Origin: CAZRKC01 sp964600665
GTDB taxonomy: Bacteria > Bacillota > SLNR01
Assembly (NCBI GenBank): GCA_964600665.1
Contig: CAZRKC010000004.1
Location: 62,001 to 126,000, forward strand
DNA length: 64,000 nt
Direction: 5' to 3'
Within the stretch, counting starts at the first letter, position 1; each line of letters opens with the position of its first letter. Positions 8,239 through 16,907 of this stretch are shown here, in pieces. Below the pieces are notes generated by a model. That model searched no databases and was not told the DNA's origin. It saw nothing but the letters and a program-made list of their open reading frames with translations. Position numbers and translations under genes: made by a program.

Positions 8239-9438
8239 GTGCCAAAGTATCGATCGACATGGGTAGAAATCAATCTAGACAATGTTGCACACAATGTCAG
8301 GGAAATCAAAAAACGGGTCGGAGATCAGGTTTGCATCATGGCAACTGTTAAAGGAGAAGGATACGGCCATGGTGGATATGAAGTCGCGACAGTTGCTTTG
8401 AAAAACGGTGCGGAGAAGCTAGCTGTGGCGATACCGGATGAAGGGGTTGTCCTCCGACGCCAGGGCATTAAAGCACCGATCTTGATACTTGGGATGTCAT
8501 TGCCTGAAAGTGTAGAAGATGTGGTTGCATATGATCTAATGCAAACATTATGTGGTTTTGAACTGGCAAAGGCTTTGTCAGATGAGGCATTGCGGCAAGG
8601 GAAAAAGGCTGTCGTTAACATTAAAGTTGATTCAGGTATGAATCGGATCGGCGTTCGCCCTGAATCCGTGGTGGACTTCACAAAGTCAGTCATGGCTTTG
8701 CCGAATATTGAGGTTGAAGGCGTGTTTACACATTTTGCTTCCACCTACTATGAAGAGGAATTCGCACAGAAGCAATTTAATCGCTTCATGGACGCAATCA
8801 ATGCGTTAGAATCTGCAGGCATTCATATTCCATATAAACATTGTAGTAATAGCGGTGCGGTCGTAAATTTCCCTCACACATATTTGAATCAGGTTAGGCC
8901 AGGTTCCATTCTGACAACGCCTGTTAAAGCGCAAAAGTCTGAAATGGAAATGGATCTGAAGTATTGTTATGAGATGAAATCGAAGGTTATGTTTATTCAT
9001 GATATGCAGCCAGGCGAAAGTATCGGGTACAACCTGGTATTTTCAACGGATATCCCTCGCAAAATCGCCATTGTTCCAGTCGGTTGGGCAGATGGATTCC
9101 CTCCGGACATGACGAATCGGGGATTTGTATTGATTCACGGGCAACGGTGTCCGATCCGGGGTCGAGTTTGTATGGATCAGACCATGGTGGATATCACTGA
9201 TCTCGATCATGTTGAGATTGGGGATGAAGTGGTCGTGCTCGGCAAACAAGGGGATCAGGAGATATCTCACCTTGAATGGTCTGCGATAGTCGGTGGGGCA
9301 TCAGGAGGATATAATAACCATGTTGTATTAAGATGCCTCGTTTCATATCGGGTGCCTCGGGTTTTTATATACAATGGAAAAGAGGCTGGTCTTCGGGTTC
9401 CATTACGACCGGAAATGAATCAAGAAGTCAGGTTCTGA
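8239..9438 (+). CDS. alr: Alanine racemase-like fold-type III PLP enzyme with variant motifs
   Basis: Predicted 399 residues from GTG 8239, chosen because GAGGAG lies eight bases upstream and alignment to Alr begins there; an ATG at 8179 is in frame without support. The PLP-lysine motif reads VKGEGYGHG where alanine racemases usually have KADAYGHG. GMNRIG, the HF after GVFTH, NSGAV, GESIGYN (catalytic-tyrosine region) and RVCMDQTMVDIT are conserved, so racemase chemistry is likely. Two places deviate: VRPGSILTTP replaces the usual VRPGxxLYG, and the tyrosine that normally precedes the C-terminal RVPR motif in the active site is missing by eye alignment. Known function of the family is L-/D-alanine interconversion for peptidoglycan; the deviations leave room for another amino acid substrate. 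Flanked by terminators on both sides, so probably monocistronic. Confidence 0.85.
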   Translation: MPKYRSTWVEINLDNVAHNVREIKKRVGDQVCIMATVKGEGYGHGGYEVATVALKNGAEKLAVAIPDEGVVLRRQGIKAPILILGMSLPESVEDVVAYDLMQTLCGFELAKALSDEALRQGKKAVVNIKVDSGMNRIGVRPESVVDFTKSVMALPNIEVEGVFTHFASTYYEEEFAQKQFNRFMDAINALESAGIHIPYKHCSNSGAVVNFPHTYLNQVRPGSILTTPVKAQKSEMEMDLKYCYEMKSKVMFIHDMQPGESIGYNLVFSTDIPRKIAIVPVGWADGFPPDMTNRGFVLIHGQRCPIRGRVCMDQTMVDITDLDHVEIGDEVVVLGKQGDQEISHLEWSAIVGGASGGYNNHVVLRCLVSYRVPRVFIYNGKEAGLRVPLRPEMNQEVRF

Positions 9439-9445
9439 TCAGACC

Positions 9446-9473
9446 ATCGGACAGGCACTCTGTCCGATTTTTT
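9446..9473 (+). terminator. Intrinsic terminator after alr
   Basis: ATCGGACAG, 5-base loop, CTGTCCGAT followed by six T residues. Confidence 0.9.
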
Positions 9474-9560
9474 CTTTATCTGGCAGGTGCAGCCCAGGTG
9501 GTGTAGAATCAGACATTATCTAAAGGCACAATGGTGTCCATCAAAGGGGAGGGGTCAAGG

Positions 9561-10970
9561 ATGTCGAGTTTTTTGTTGGATTGGATGGAGGAGCATAAAG
9601 AGGAACTAATCGGTTTGAGTGATTGCGTTTGGGAATTTGCCGAGGCTGCGTTAGATGAATATCGCTCAGCTGAAGTGCTGGCTGCGTATCTGGAGGATAT
9701 GGGGTTTTCTGTTAAACGCGGGGTTGCAGAAATGCCCACTGCTTTTGTGGCAAGTTATGGTTCTGGTAAACCTGTGATTGGTTTTTTAGGTGAATATGAT
9801 GCACTTCCCGGGTTGAGTCAGAAGGTGGATCCTAAGCAGAACCCTGCAGAGAAAGGAGCTCCAGGTCATGGCTGTGGGCACAATCTACTGGGCGTCGCTG
9901 CACTTGGTGCAGCGGTTGCCGTCAAAGCAGCGATGGAAAAAGGAGACCTTTCAGGAACCGTTCGTTTCTACGGCTGTCCTGCTGAAGAAACCCTCACTGG
10001 AAAAGTGTATATGGTTCGTGCAGGTCTTTTTGACGATGTGGATATGTCTATCACATGGCATCCGGGTTCAATCAACTCCATGTGGGTGGGCAGCGATCAA
10101 GCCATGAATTCTGCAAAATTTCGCTTTTCTGGCCGGACAGCGCATGCCGCCGGGGATCCATGGAACGGGCGGAGTGCATTAGATGCAGTGGAGTTGATGA
10201 ATATCGGCGCCAACTATCTTCGTGAGCACATCATTACTGACGGTCGTGTCCACTATGTTATTACGAATGGCGGACTAGCCCCGAATATTGTTCCGGATAA
10301 AGCAGAATCTTGGTACTATGTGCGGGCTCCGAAGCGACATCAGGTTGAAGATATCTACGACCGGCTGGTCAAAATTGCTGAAGGAGCTGCGATGATGACA
10401 GAGACGCGTTTGGAGATCGAGCTTCTGACCGGGTGTTATAATACCCTCCATAACAATGTCATCGGGGATGTGATGTTTGCAAAAATGAAGGAGTTGGGTG
10501 CGCCTGATTTTTCAGATTCTGACATTGCATTTGCCAAAGCAATATCACAATCGTTTCCTCCCAAGCAACGGGAAGCCGCCATTAATAAATATACTCCTGA
10601 AGTTGTTGCGCAAATCAAAGATAAATATTTGTGCGACATCATTATTGAGCCAAGAGGGAAGGGCCAAGTATCTGGCGGGTCGACGGATGTGGCAGATGTA
10701 AGTTGGGTGACTCCGACAGCACAATTCACAACCGCCTGCGACGCGTTAGGAACAGCTGGCCATTCTTGGCAGTTTGCAGCTGCGTCAGGGATGGGCATTG
10801 GTCATAAAGGGATGATGCTAGCTGCAAAAGTCATGGCTTTGACAGCCGATGAATTTTACCGCAATCAAAGTTTGATCGATGCGGCCAGAGCTGAATTTGA
10901 AGCAGCAACAGAGGCTGAGCCATACAAATCACCACTACCAGAAGGGATAAAACCTCAAATCAAACGGTAA
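9561..10970 (+). CDS. M20 family amidohydrolase, AbgB-like
   Basis: Predicted 469 residues. The start at ATG 9561 is preceded by AAAGGGGAGGGG; the in-frame ATG at 9531 would lie upstream of that site. Motifs EYDALPGL, GHGCGHNLLG and FYGCPAEET are the metal-binding and catalytic elements of the M20 peptidase/amidohydrolase superfamily. The overall length and the HPGSIN and SGGSTDVADVSW motifs match p-aminobenzoyl-glutamate hydrolase subunit B and related amidohydrolases. The family hydrolyses amide bonds of N-acyl amino acids or p-aminobenzoyl-glutamate with a di-metal centre in the cytoplasm. No AbgA or AbgT partner is present, so the exact substrate is open. The next gene, a nitroreductase-like protein, follows after a long hairpin. 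Confidence 0.88.
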   Translation: MSSFLLDWMEEHKEELIGLSDCVWEFAEAALDEYRSAEVLAAYLEDMGFSVKRGVAEMPTAFVASYGSGKPVIGFLGEYDALPGLSQKVDPKQNPAEKGAPGHGCGHNLLGVAALGAAVAVKAAMEKGDLSGTVRFYGCPAEETLTGKVYMVRAGLFDDVDMSITWHPGSINSMWVGSDQAMNSAKFRFSGRTAHAAGDPWNGRSALDAVELMNIGANYLREHIITDGRVHYVITNGGLAPNIVPDKAESWYYVRAPKRHQVEDIYDRLVKIAEGAAMMTETRLEIELLTGCYNTLHNNVIGDVMFAKMKELGAPDFSDSDIAFAKAISQSFPPKQREAAINKYTPEVVAQIKDKYLCDIIIEPRGKGQVSGGSTDVADVSWVTPTAQFTTACDALGTAGHSWQFAAASGMGIGHKGMMLAAKVMALTADEFYRNQSLIDAARAEFEAATEAEPYKSPLPEGIKPQIKR

Positions 10971-10980
10971 CGGTAGTCCA

Positions 10981-11015
10981 ATCAGGGAGGATCAGTTTGA
11001 CTGGTCCTCCCTGAT
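10981..11015 (+). terminator. Long 16-bp hairpin between amidohydrolase and nitroreductase genes
   Basis: ATCAGGGAGGATCAGT pairs with ACTGGTCCTCCCTGAT around a 3-base loop, with one G-U pair. There is no T-run after it; the ribosome binding site AAGGAG of the next gene begins six bases later. It may be a terminator without a U-tract, a processing site, or a structure affecting translation of the downstream gene. Confidence 0.5.
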
Positions 11016-11034
11016 CATGTAAGGAGTGAACTAA

Positions 11035-11880
11035 ATGATTTGGGAGCACTCGATTCAAGAGAATATCATGACCCGACGTTCAGTCCGCACATATTCAGCC
11101 AGACCTGTTGATTTGGATGTGATAGCTGATTTGAATGGTATCATACAGAATATGCCACCAGGTCCTTTTGGTACTTCACCGCAGTTTCAGGTTATCCAGG
11201 GTGAATCTGGTTGGATGCCAGGCACTTATGGAGTCATCCATGGGGCTACCGTTTTCTTGGCTGGTACATGTAAACCGACATGGCAGGACATCGTTGACTA
11301 TGCGTATGGAATGGAAACACTCATCCTATGGTTGACCGATAAAGGATTGGGAACATGCTGGCTGGGCGGTACATTCCAAAGGGCTTCGCTGTTGAACCGT
11401 ATGGGGCACCGCAAGGGACGGATTATCCCAGCGATATCACCCATAGGCTATCCTGGTGCGCAGAAACGAATGACCGATCGAATTTTCTCAGGCCTTTCAA
11501 GATCAAGAACCCGTAAGGACTGGTCTCAGCTGTTCTTTATTGGCGACGATGCTATACCAGCAGCGCAGATGCTAACCGGCTCCTACCGTGAGATTCTTAA
11601 CATGGTCCATCAGGCTCCTTCAGCCATGAATCGTCAGCCGTGGCGACTGGTTGTCGCAGAAAATCAAATTGATGTGTATCTAGACAAGTTGATTCATAAA
11701 GGCGAGACTCAAAAGGAAGTGAATCGTTTTCTTGATATTGGGATAGCATGTGCCCATATCGGATTGGCAGCCCAAGCAGTGAAACTACAGGGGAAATGGA
11801 TCATCAAAGGATTGCCGGTGTCAACACAAGGGTGGATGTATGTCCTCACCTGGAAGGAGAAGCAGGCAGGAGTTCGGTAG
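11035..11880 (+). CDS. Nitroreductase-fold protein (putative TM nitroreductase family)
   Basis: Predicted 281 residues. RRSVRTYSARPVD near the N-terminus is the FMN-binding start of the nitroreductase fold. QAPSAMNRQPWRLVV in the second half and the final DIGIACAHIGLAAQ helix fit the double-length putative TM nitroreductase family (PF14512 type), in which two half-domains are fused. These proteins are expected to bind FMN and act as NAD(P)H oxidoreductases; substrates are mostly unknown. AAGGAG eight bases before the ATG supports the start. It sits between the AbgB-like gene and a UPF0316 membrane protein, 44 bases apart from the latter, and could be co-transcribed with it. Confidence 0.82.
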   Translation: MIWEHSIQENIMTRRSVRTYSARPVDLDVIADLNGIIQNMPPGPFGTSPQFQVIQGESGWMPGTYGVIHGATVFLAGTCKPTWQDIVDYAYGMETLILWLTDKGLGTCWLGGTFQRASLLNRMGHRKGRIIPAISPIGYPGAQKRMTDRIFSGLSRSRTRKDWSQLFFIGDDAIPAAQMLTGSYREILNMVHQAPSAMNRQPWRLVVAENQIDVYLDKLIHKGETQKEVNRFLDIGIACAHIGLAAQAVKLQGKWIIKGLPVSTQGWMYVLTWKEKQAGVR

Positions 11881-11924
11881 GCAAACGAGAAGTCTTTAGT
11901 AATGATTCATTGGGAGAGGATATT

Positions 11925-12446
11925 GTGTTCTATCTGGGGAGTTTCCTCTTTATTTTCTTTGCGAGGCTAACCGATGTTGCACTGATGACTGTGAGAATGC
12001 TGATGATCGTACGCGGGCGAAGAGGTGTAGCTGCGGCAATCGGTTTTGTTGAAGTTAGCATCTACGTGGTGGCTTTGGGTCAAGTATTCAAGAATATTGA
12101 TAATATCTATAATATCATCGCGTATGCTTCCGGATTTGCCGCCGGTAATTATCTTGGCAGTTATGTAGAAGAGCGTTTAGCTATGGGATTCCTGACTGTG
12201 CATGTGATATCGAAAGAACATGCAGATGAGCTTTCAGAGGAATTGCGGGATAATGGTTTTGGGGTCACCGTGGTTGAAGGACAGGGGCGGTTTCGCGTGC
12301 GGAAAATGCTCTACATCACATTGCGGCGTCGTGATCTAGGAATGATGATGGCCATGATCGAAAAAGCGGACAAAGAGGCATTTGTTACGGTAATGGATAC
12401 CCGTGCAATTCGAGGCGGATTTATGTTCAACCGCCGGGATAAGTAA
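11925..12446 (+). CDS. UPF0316 membrane protein (DUF5698/DUF2179)
   Basis: Predicted 173 residues from GTG 11925, chosen because GGGAGAGGA lies directly upstream and the protein then begins with its first membrane helix; the frame is open further upstream but overlaps the nitroreductase gene. Three hydrophobic segments in the first 90 residues contain RLTDVALMTVRMLMIVRGRRG and an NYLGSYVEE motif typical of the family (Bacillus YebE-like proteins). The C-terminal half is the soluble DUF2179 domain (GFGVTVVEGQGRFRVRKMLYI), a domain thought to bind ligands in several membrane proteins. No biochemical role is established to my knowledge. Confidence 0.85.
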   Translation: MFYLGSFLFIFFARLTDVALMTVRMLMIVRGRRGVAAAIGFVEVSIYVVALGQVFKNIDNIYNIIAYASGFAAGNYLGSYVEERLAMGFLTVHVISKEHADELSEELRDNGFGVTVVEGQGRFRVRKMLYITLRRRDLGMMMAMIEKADKEAFVTVMDTRAIRGGFMFNRRDK

Positions 12447-12487
12447 CCCACTCAGATGACAAGCTCACGAAGATTGAACTGGAAGGG

Positions 12488-13255
12488 ATGATGACGTTGG
12501 AGTTGCGTGTTCTGGGTGTCTGCGCTGCTTATCCAGCTTTTGAGGACGCTTGTTCTGGTTATTTGATATCCGCCGGGGACATTCGCATCCTGTTGGATTG
12601 CGGACCTGGGATTATGGCGAAGCTGGCGGGGTATGTAAGCTACTTTGACTTAACAGCCATCGTAATTACCCATTTACATACTGATCACTATCTTGATCTG
12701 TTTCCATTACGATATGCACTGACATATAGTTTCAGTAGACCGGAGCACTATAAAAAGATCCCGCTGATCATGCCCCCCGGGGATTATGATCAGTTATTTC
12801 CACTGATGACAAAAGATCGCGAGAAATTTGATGAATTGTTTTTGCCAATCCCCATCAGTGAACAGCAGATACTCACTTTTGGTGATCTGAAACTTGAGTT
12901 CAGAGCGGCTAATCATCCAATTCAAACATTTGCCTGTCGGATTTCGGATCAATTTAATCGGACATTCGTTTATACAAGCGATACCGGTTGGTCAGATGAC
13001 CTCACTGATTTTGCCAATGATGCAGGACTTCTTTTATGTGAAGCTACCATGCAGGATCAACATCAGGACCTGACAAAATCAGGGCATATGACCGCAAGAC
13101 AAGCTGGGACGCTGGCGGCACTTTCGGGCGCCAAGCGACTTATGTTGACGCATATATGGCCTGAGTATGACCGCGAAATCAGTCGCAGGGAGGCGTTTGA
13201 ATCATGGGGGCAACCGGTTGAAGTGGCAATGACGGGCCATTCAATTGTGATTTAG
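12488..13255 (+). CDS. Metallo-beta-lactamase fold hydrolase, RNase Z-like
   Basis: Predicted about 255 residues. THLHTDHYLD is the HxHxDH metal motif; LLDCGPG precedes it and further histidines follow at AANHP, SDTGWSD and LTHIWPEYD, the order seen in RNase Z/ElaC-like and phosphodiesterase-type MBL proteins. It lacks the long exosite of true tRNase Z, so a general phosphodiesterase or ribonuclease-like hydrolase is the safest call. The start is ambiguous: ATG at 12488 and 12491 and TTG at 12497 are all in frame. GGAAGGG at 12481-12487 is best spaced for the TTG, and LELRVLG then forms the first beta strand. It is followed after 19 bases by the fumarase genes. Confidence 0.85.
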   Translation: MMTLELRVLGVCAAYPAFEDACSGYLISAGDIRILLDCGPGIMAKLAGYVSYFDLTAIVITHLHTDHYLDLFPLRYALTYSFSRPEHYKKIPLIMPPGDYDQLFPLMTKDREKFDELFLPIPISEQQILTFGDLKLEFRAANHPIQTFACRISDQFNRTFVYTSDTGWSDDLTDFANDAGLLLCEATMQDQHQDLTKSGHMTARQAGTLAALSGAKRLMLTHIWPEYDREISRREAFESWGQPVEVAMTGHSIVI

Positions 13256-13274
13256 CGGTAAAGGAGAGGACGAG

Positions 13275-14117
13275 ATGCGAGAGATTTGTGTAACTGAATT
13301 GGAAAAGATGGTCTATTCTTTATGTTTGAAAGCCAATCGAATCCTCCCTCCGGATGTCATGGTTGCATTGCAGGATGCGACAAAGCGGGAAGCGGATGAG
13401 AGAGGGAAAACGATCTTATCACTGTTGGTGGAAAATGCTCAACAGGCTGAGGATGAGGAAATTGCCATATGCCAAGACACTGGTCAGGTCGTCGTATTCT
13501 TGGATATCGGCCAGGAAGTGCATTTTGTTGGCGGGAGCATTACGGATGCTGTTAATGCAGGCATACGACTTGCATATGCGGATGGATATTTTCGCAACTC
13601 GATTGTCTCAGACCCACTGATTAGAATGAATTCCGGTGATAATACACCGGGGGTAATCATTTATGAGATGATCCCTGGGGATAGCGTAAAAATCACAATC
13701 ATGCCTAAGGGTTTTGGTAGCGAAAATATGAGTGGCATCAAAATGTTGAAGCCAGCGGAGGGTATTGAGGGAATCAAGCAATTTGTCCTGGATCAAATCC
13801 GGAAAGCAGGGGGTAATCCATGCCCGCCGATCATTGTTGGAATCGGCATCGGTGGTACGATGGATAAAGCTGCTGTCATGGCAAAAAGAGCACTTCTTCG
13901 TGAAATTGGTTCAATGCATCCGGATCATCATATCGCTGTATTAGAACAGGAACTTTTGGATGAAATCAATCAGACTGGGATCGGCCCCGGTGGATTGGGA
14001 GGACAAACCACGGCATTATCTGTTCAGATTGAGACGTATCCGACCCATATTGCGGGACTGCCTGTTGCAATCAACATCGGCTGTCATGCTGCCCGACATG
14101 CATGTGGCTCTATTTGA
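13275..14117 (+). CDS. fumA: Class I fumarate hydratase, alpha subunit
   Basis: Predicted 280 residues with AGGAGAGG before the ATG. EIAICQDTGQ contains the first cysteine of the [4Fe-4S] cluster; GGSITDAV, MPKGFGSENMS, GIGIGGTMDKA and the C-terminal ETYPTHIAGLPVAINIGCHAARHA are strongly conserved in the alpha chain of two-subunit class I fumarases (and of L-tartrate dehydratase TtdA). It forms the cluster-binding half; the next gene supplies the beta half. The reaction is fumarate plus water to malate in an oxygen-sensitive enzyme, typical of anaerobes. Tartrate dehydratase cannot be excluded from sequence, but no tartrate genes are nearby. Confidence 0.93.
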   Translation: MREICVTELEKMVYSLCLKANRILPPDVMVALQDATKREADERGKTILSLLVENAQQAEDEEIAICQDTGQVVVFLDIGQEVHFVGGSITDAVNAGIRLAYADGYFRNSIVSDPLIRMNSGDNTPGVIIYEMIPGDSVKITIMPKGFGSENMSGIKMLKPAEGIEGIKQFVLDQIRKAGGNPCPPIIVGIGIGGTMDKAAVMAKRALLREIGSMHPDHHIAVLEQELLDEINQTGIGPGGLGGQTTALSVQIETYPTHIAGLPVAINIGCHAARHACGSI

Positions 14118-14133
14118 AGGAGGACGGTTAGCG

Positions 14134-14700
14134 ATGGCATCAACGATCCATGTGGGGACGCCTTTGGACAAAGATACCATTTGTCGCCTGAATGCAGGGG
14201 ATTCTGTCTTGATTTCCGGCACGGTATATACTGCTCGAGATGCAGCTCACCAACGATTGGTCCAAATGATTCAATCGGGGGATCCTTTACCCATCCCTTT
14301 GGAAGGTTCTGTGATCTATTACGTCGGTCCTTGCCCGCCTAAACCTGGACATGTGATCGGCCCAGCCGGACCGACCACCAGTGGGCGGATGGATATCTAT
14401 ACACCTGTTTTATTGAATGCTGGCATGGGGGGCATGATTGGAAAGGGAAACCGTTCTCAAAGGGTCGTGGAGAGTATCATACAGCATCAGGCTGTGTATT
14501 TCGCTGCTTTGGGTGGGGCGGGCGCTTTGCTGGCTACTCGGATTCGTCAGGCAGAACTGGTGGCATTTCCCGATTTGGGTCCCGAAGCAATCTATCGATT
14601 AGAGCTTGATGAGTTTCCTGCATTTGTGGCAATTGATGCTTTGGGACGGAATATTTATGATCACATCGATTCTGGGGGCGATAACAATGGTTCGTTTTGA
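14134..14700 (+). CDS. fumB: Class I fumarate hydratase, beta subunit
   Basis: Predicted 188 residues. The start at ATG 14134 follows AAGGAGG at 14117-14123, 16 bases after the alpha subunit stop; upstream in-frame codons lie inside the alpha gene. YVGPCPPKPGHVIGPAGPTTSGRMD is the conserved beta-chain core, and GMIGKGNRS and the final EFPAFVAIDALG region also match. It pairs with the upstream alpha subunit to make active fumarase. Its last 14 bases overlap the start of rph, indicating translational coupling. Confidence 0.93.
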   Translation: MASTIHVGTPLDKDTICRLNAGDSVLISGTVYTARDAAHQRLVQMIQSGDPLPIPLEGSVIYYVGPCPPKPGHVIGPAGPTTSGRMDIYTPVLLNAGMGGMIGKGNRSQRVVESIIQHQAVYFAALGGAGALLATRIRQAELVAFPDLGPEAIYRLELDEFPAFVAIDALGRNIYDHIDSGGDNNGSF

Positions 14701-15439
14701 TGGTCGCTTAAATATGGACTTGAGACCCGTCCGAATTACCCGCAACTATTTACCGTATGCGGAGGGCTCTGTACTGATTGAGATTGGCAATACGCGGGTG
14801 ATATGCACCGCTTCAATTGAGGAAAAAGTACCGGCATTTCTAAAAAAGGAGTCCCAAGGATGGGTGACAGCAGAATATAGCATGTTGCCCAGAGCAACTC
14901 AAGTTCGGACCGTGAGGGAAAGCTCCAAAGGGAAGCTCAGCGGACGGACATATGAAATCCAGCGACTCATTGGGCGAGCATTACGGTCTGTCACGGATTT
15001 GAAACAGCTGGGTGAGCGGACTATTTGGATTGACTGCGATGTTATCCAAGCTGATGGTGGGACCCGGACTGCGGCTTTGACAGGGTCTTTTATCGCCATG
15101 GTGGATGCAATGAATTATCTATGCCAGCAAGGGTTGCTCCAGACGATTCCAATCACTGATTTCTTAGCAGCTGTCAGTGTTGGGATTCTTGAATGTGGTG
15201 AACTGGTTCTCGATCTTGCCTATGAAGAGGATTCCAAGTGTCGGGTGGACATGAATATCGTGATGACAGGAAAAGGTGAATATGTAGAGATCCAGGGTAC
15301 TGGAGAAAGTGCACCATTTACAGCTCATGAACTGACCGAGTTGCTTCATATAGCACAGAATGGGATCATGGAATTGATCGGACACCAAAAAGCAGTTTTA
15401 GGGGATATGATCATGAAAATTGGACAGATCGACGGATGA
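14687..15439 (+). CDS. rph: Ribonuclease PH
   Basis: Predicted 250 residues. ATG 14687 lies inside the end of the fumarase beta gene and gives the canonical N-terminus (M-x-R-x-D-G-R). VRITRNYLPYAEGSVLIEIGNTRVICTAS is broken here only to show family: RGWVTAEY-like GWVTAEYSMLPRAT, GRTYEIQRLIGRALR and IDCDVIQADGGTRTAALTG are all standard. RNase PH trims the 3' tail of tRNA precursors phosphorolytically and helps turn over structured RNA. The stop overlaps the start of rdgB by four bases (ATGA). This rph-rdgB-yfcE order is common in Firmicutes and here lies just upstream of a tRNA cluster. Confidence 0.95.
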   Translation: MVRFDGRLNMDLRPVRITRNYLPYAEGSVLIEIGNTRVICTASIEEKVPAFLKKESQGWVTAEYSMLPRATQVRTVRESSKGKLSGRTYEIQRLIGRALRSVTDLKQLGERTIWIDCDVIQADGGTRTAALTGSFIAMVDAMNYLCQQGLLQTIPITDFLAAVSVGILECGELVLDLAYEEDSKCRVDMNIVMTGKGEYVEIQGTGESAPFTAHELTELLHIAQNGIMELIGHQKAVLGDMIMKIGQIDG

Positions 15440-16089
15440 TCGGGCAGACGATTATTCTTGCTACGAAAAATCCCGGAAAAGTTCGCGAATTTCGGGCGTT
15501 GATGCGCGATTTGCCATACAAAATTGAGTCTCTCATCGATCGAGATGATGTGCCGATTATTATCGAAGATGGGGCTTCTTTCCGTGAGAATGCCATGATC
15601 AAAGCCAGGATAATCGCCGACACATACCACCACATTGCTGTTGCTGATGATTCAGGATTAGAAGTGGACGCGTTGGGCGGACGGCCTGGAATTTACTCTG
15701 CCCGTTTTGCCGGGGAAGGAGCAGGGGATCAAGCAAACAACGCCAAGTTATTGGCATTGATGGAGTGTATACCCTGGGATCAACGGACGGGGCGATTTCG
15801 ATGCAGTCTTGCGATCGTGGTGCCGGGTGGACCGGTGTTCATCGACGATGGTGTTTGCGAAGGTATCATTGGCTATTCAGCCAAAGGAGTGAATGGCTTT
15901 GGTTATGATCCGTTGTTTTATGTTCCTGAATACGATATGACTTTTGCTGAGTTGAACCTGCAGATCAAAAACCAGATCAGCCATCGGGCGATAGCGTTCA
16001 GTAAAGCGAAGCACTTTTTGGAACGGCTAAAAATGACCGGTCCGTTTTGTTGTAGGAGGGCTGTCGATGAAGATCGGAGTGATGAGTGA
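15436..16089 (+). CDS. rdgB: XTP/dITP diphosphatase (RdgB/HAM1)
   Basis: Predicted 217 residues. LATKNPGKVREF at the N-terminus is the substrate-binding signature, VADDSGLEVDALGGRPGIYSARF holds the catalytic acidic residues, and GFGYDPLFYVPE and ISHRAIAFSKA complete the family pattern. The enzyme removes non-canonical purine nucleotides (ITP, XTP, dITP) by hydrolysis to the monophosphate. The four-base overlap with rph and 23-base overlap with the next phosphoesterase mark a tightly coupled operon. The C-terminal ~15 residues lie in this overlap and are not conserved. Confidence 0.95.
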   Translation: MIGQTIILATKNPGKVREFRALMRDLPYKIESLIDRDDVPIIIEDGASFRENAMIKARIIADTYHHIAVADDSGLEVDALGGRPGIYSARFAGEGAGDQANNAKLLALMECIPWDQRTGRFRCSLAIVVPGGPVFIDDGVCEGIIGYSAKGVNGFGYDPLFYVPEYDMTFAELNLQIKNQISHRAIAFSKAKHFLERLKMTGPFCCRRAVDEDRSDE

Positions 16090-16546
16090 TTCCCATGGTG
16101 ATATCCGGACTGCAATGCAAGCATGCCAGTTAATGGGTTCTGTGGATATGATTCTGCATGCAGGTGATCACTATCGAGATGGATTGGATATTGGGAAACG
16201 GCTGGGGATTCCTTTTAAATGTGTAACGGGCAATTGCGATCTATTGATGCTTGCTCCCAGTCAGCAAGTAGTGACTGTTGGGGGTAGAAGGCTCTTGCTG
16301 ATTCATGGGCATCAGTTTAATGTTAAACACGGGATATTTGAACTAGTCAAATACGGGCGGAAGATGCGGGCTGATGTTGTGGTATTCGGTCATACCCATA
16401 TACCAATGATACAGAAATATGATGATCTATTGATGATGAATCCAGGCAGTGTTGCATATCCAAGGATTCGAAATAACCGGAGTTTTGGTATGTTGACTAT
16501 TGATCAAGATGGAGTCAGTGCAGAAATCATCATCATTCCGCAATGA
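16067..16546 (+). CDS. yfcE: YfcE/MJ0936 family metallophosphoesterase
   Basis: Predicted 159 residues. MKIGVMSDSHGD supplies the first metal ligands, ILHAGDHYRDG the bridging aspartate, VTGNCD the GNHD-like motif, and HGHQFN and GHTHIP the last histidines, all of the calcineurin-like phosphoesterase fold. The family hydrolyses phosphodiesters with two metal ions in vitro; the physiological substrate is uncertain. The start at 16067 lies inside rdgB with TAGGAGGG nine bases upstream. The gene ends the fumarase-rph-rdgB run. The 120 bases after it hold no clear terminator. Confidence 0.93.
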   Translation: MKIGVMSDSHGDIRTAMQACQLMGSVDMILHAGDHYRDGLDIGKRLGIPFKCVTGNCDLLMLAPSQQVVTVGGRRLLLIHGHQFNVKHGIFELVKYGRKMRADVVVFGHTHIPMIQKYDDLLMMNPGSVAYPRIRNNRSFGMLTIDQDGVSAEIIIIPQ

Positions 16547-16669
16547 TTGAACTACCGCAAACTCAAGACAGATGGTGATGGGAAAATCCCAAACAGAGGT
16601 GTGGGAGTTGTCTGACCGCGATATTAGACTCAACAACGGTAATAACTGCAATGAAGTCGTATTTTGAGT

Positions 16670-16698
16670 TTGACTTCTACATCAAAATGCGATATATT
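16670..16698 (+). promoter_or_regulatory. SigA-type promoter of the tRNA cluster
   Basis: TTGACT (16670-16675), 17-base spacer, TATATT (16693-16698), 24 bases before the first tRNA gene. Confidence 0.8.
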
Positions 16699-16722
16699 AT
16701 TAATTGTCTTTCGGGAGAAAAA

Positions 16723-16799
16723 CGGGGCGTAGCGCAGTTTGGTAGCGCACTTGGCTTGGGACCAAGGGGTCGGGGGTTCAAATCCCTCCGCTCCGACCA
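16723..16799 (+). tRNA. tRNA-Pro (TGG)
   Basis: Acceptor CGGGGCG/CGCTCCG (one G-U), anticodon loop CTTGGGA with anticodon TGG, T-loop GGTTCAAAT, discriminator A and encoded CCA. First gene of an eight-tRNA cluster. Confidence 0.97.
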
Positions 16800-16825
16800 T
16801 CTGCCTCTGGCAGCGATCAGGTAAT

Positions 16826-16899
16826 GCGGGTGTAGCTCAATGGTAGAGCGGGAGCCTTCCAAGCTTCATACGAGGGTTCGATTCCCTTCACCCGCTCCA
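16826..16899 (+). tRNA. tRNA-Gly (TCC)
   Basis: Acceptor GCGGGTG/CACCCGC, anticodon stem GGAGC/GCTTC around loop CTTCCAA, anticodon TCC, discriminator T and encoded CCA. Confidence 0.97.
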
Positions 16900-16907
16900 A
16901 AATATTT

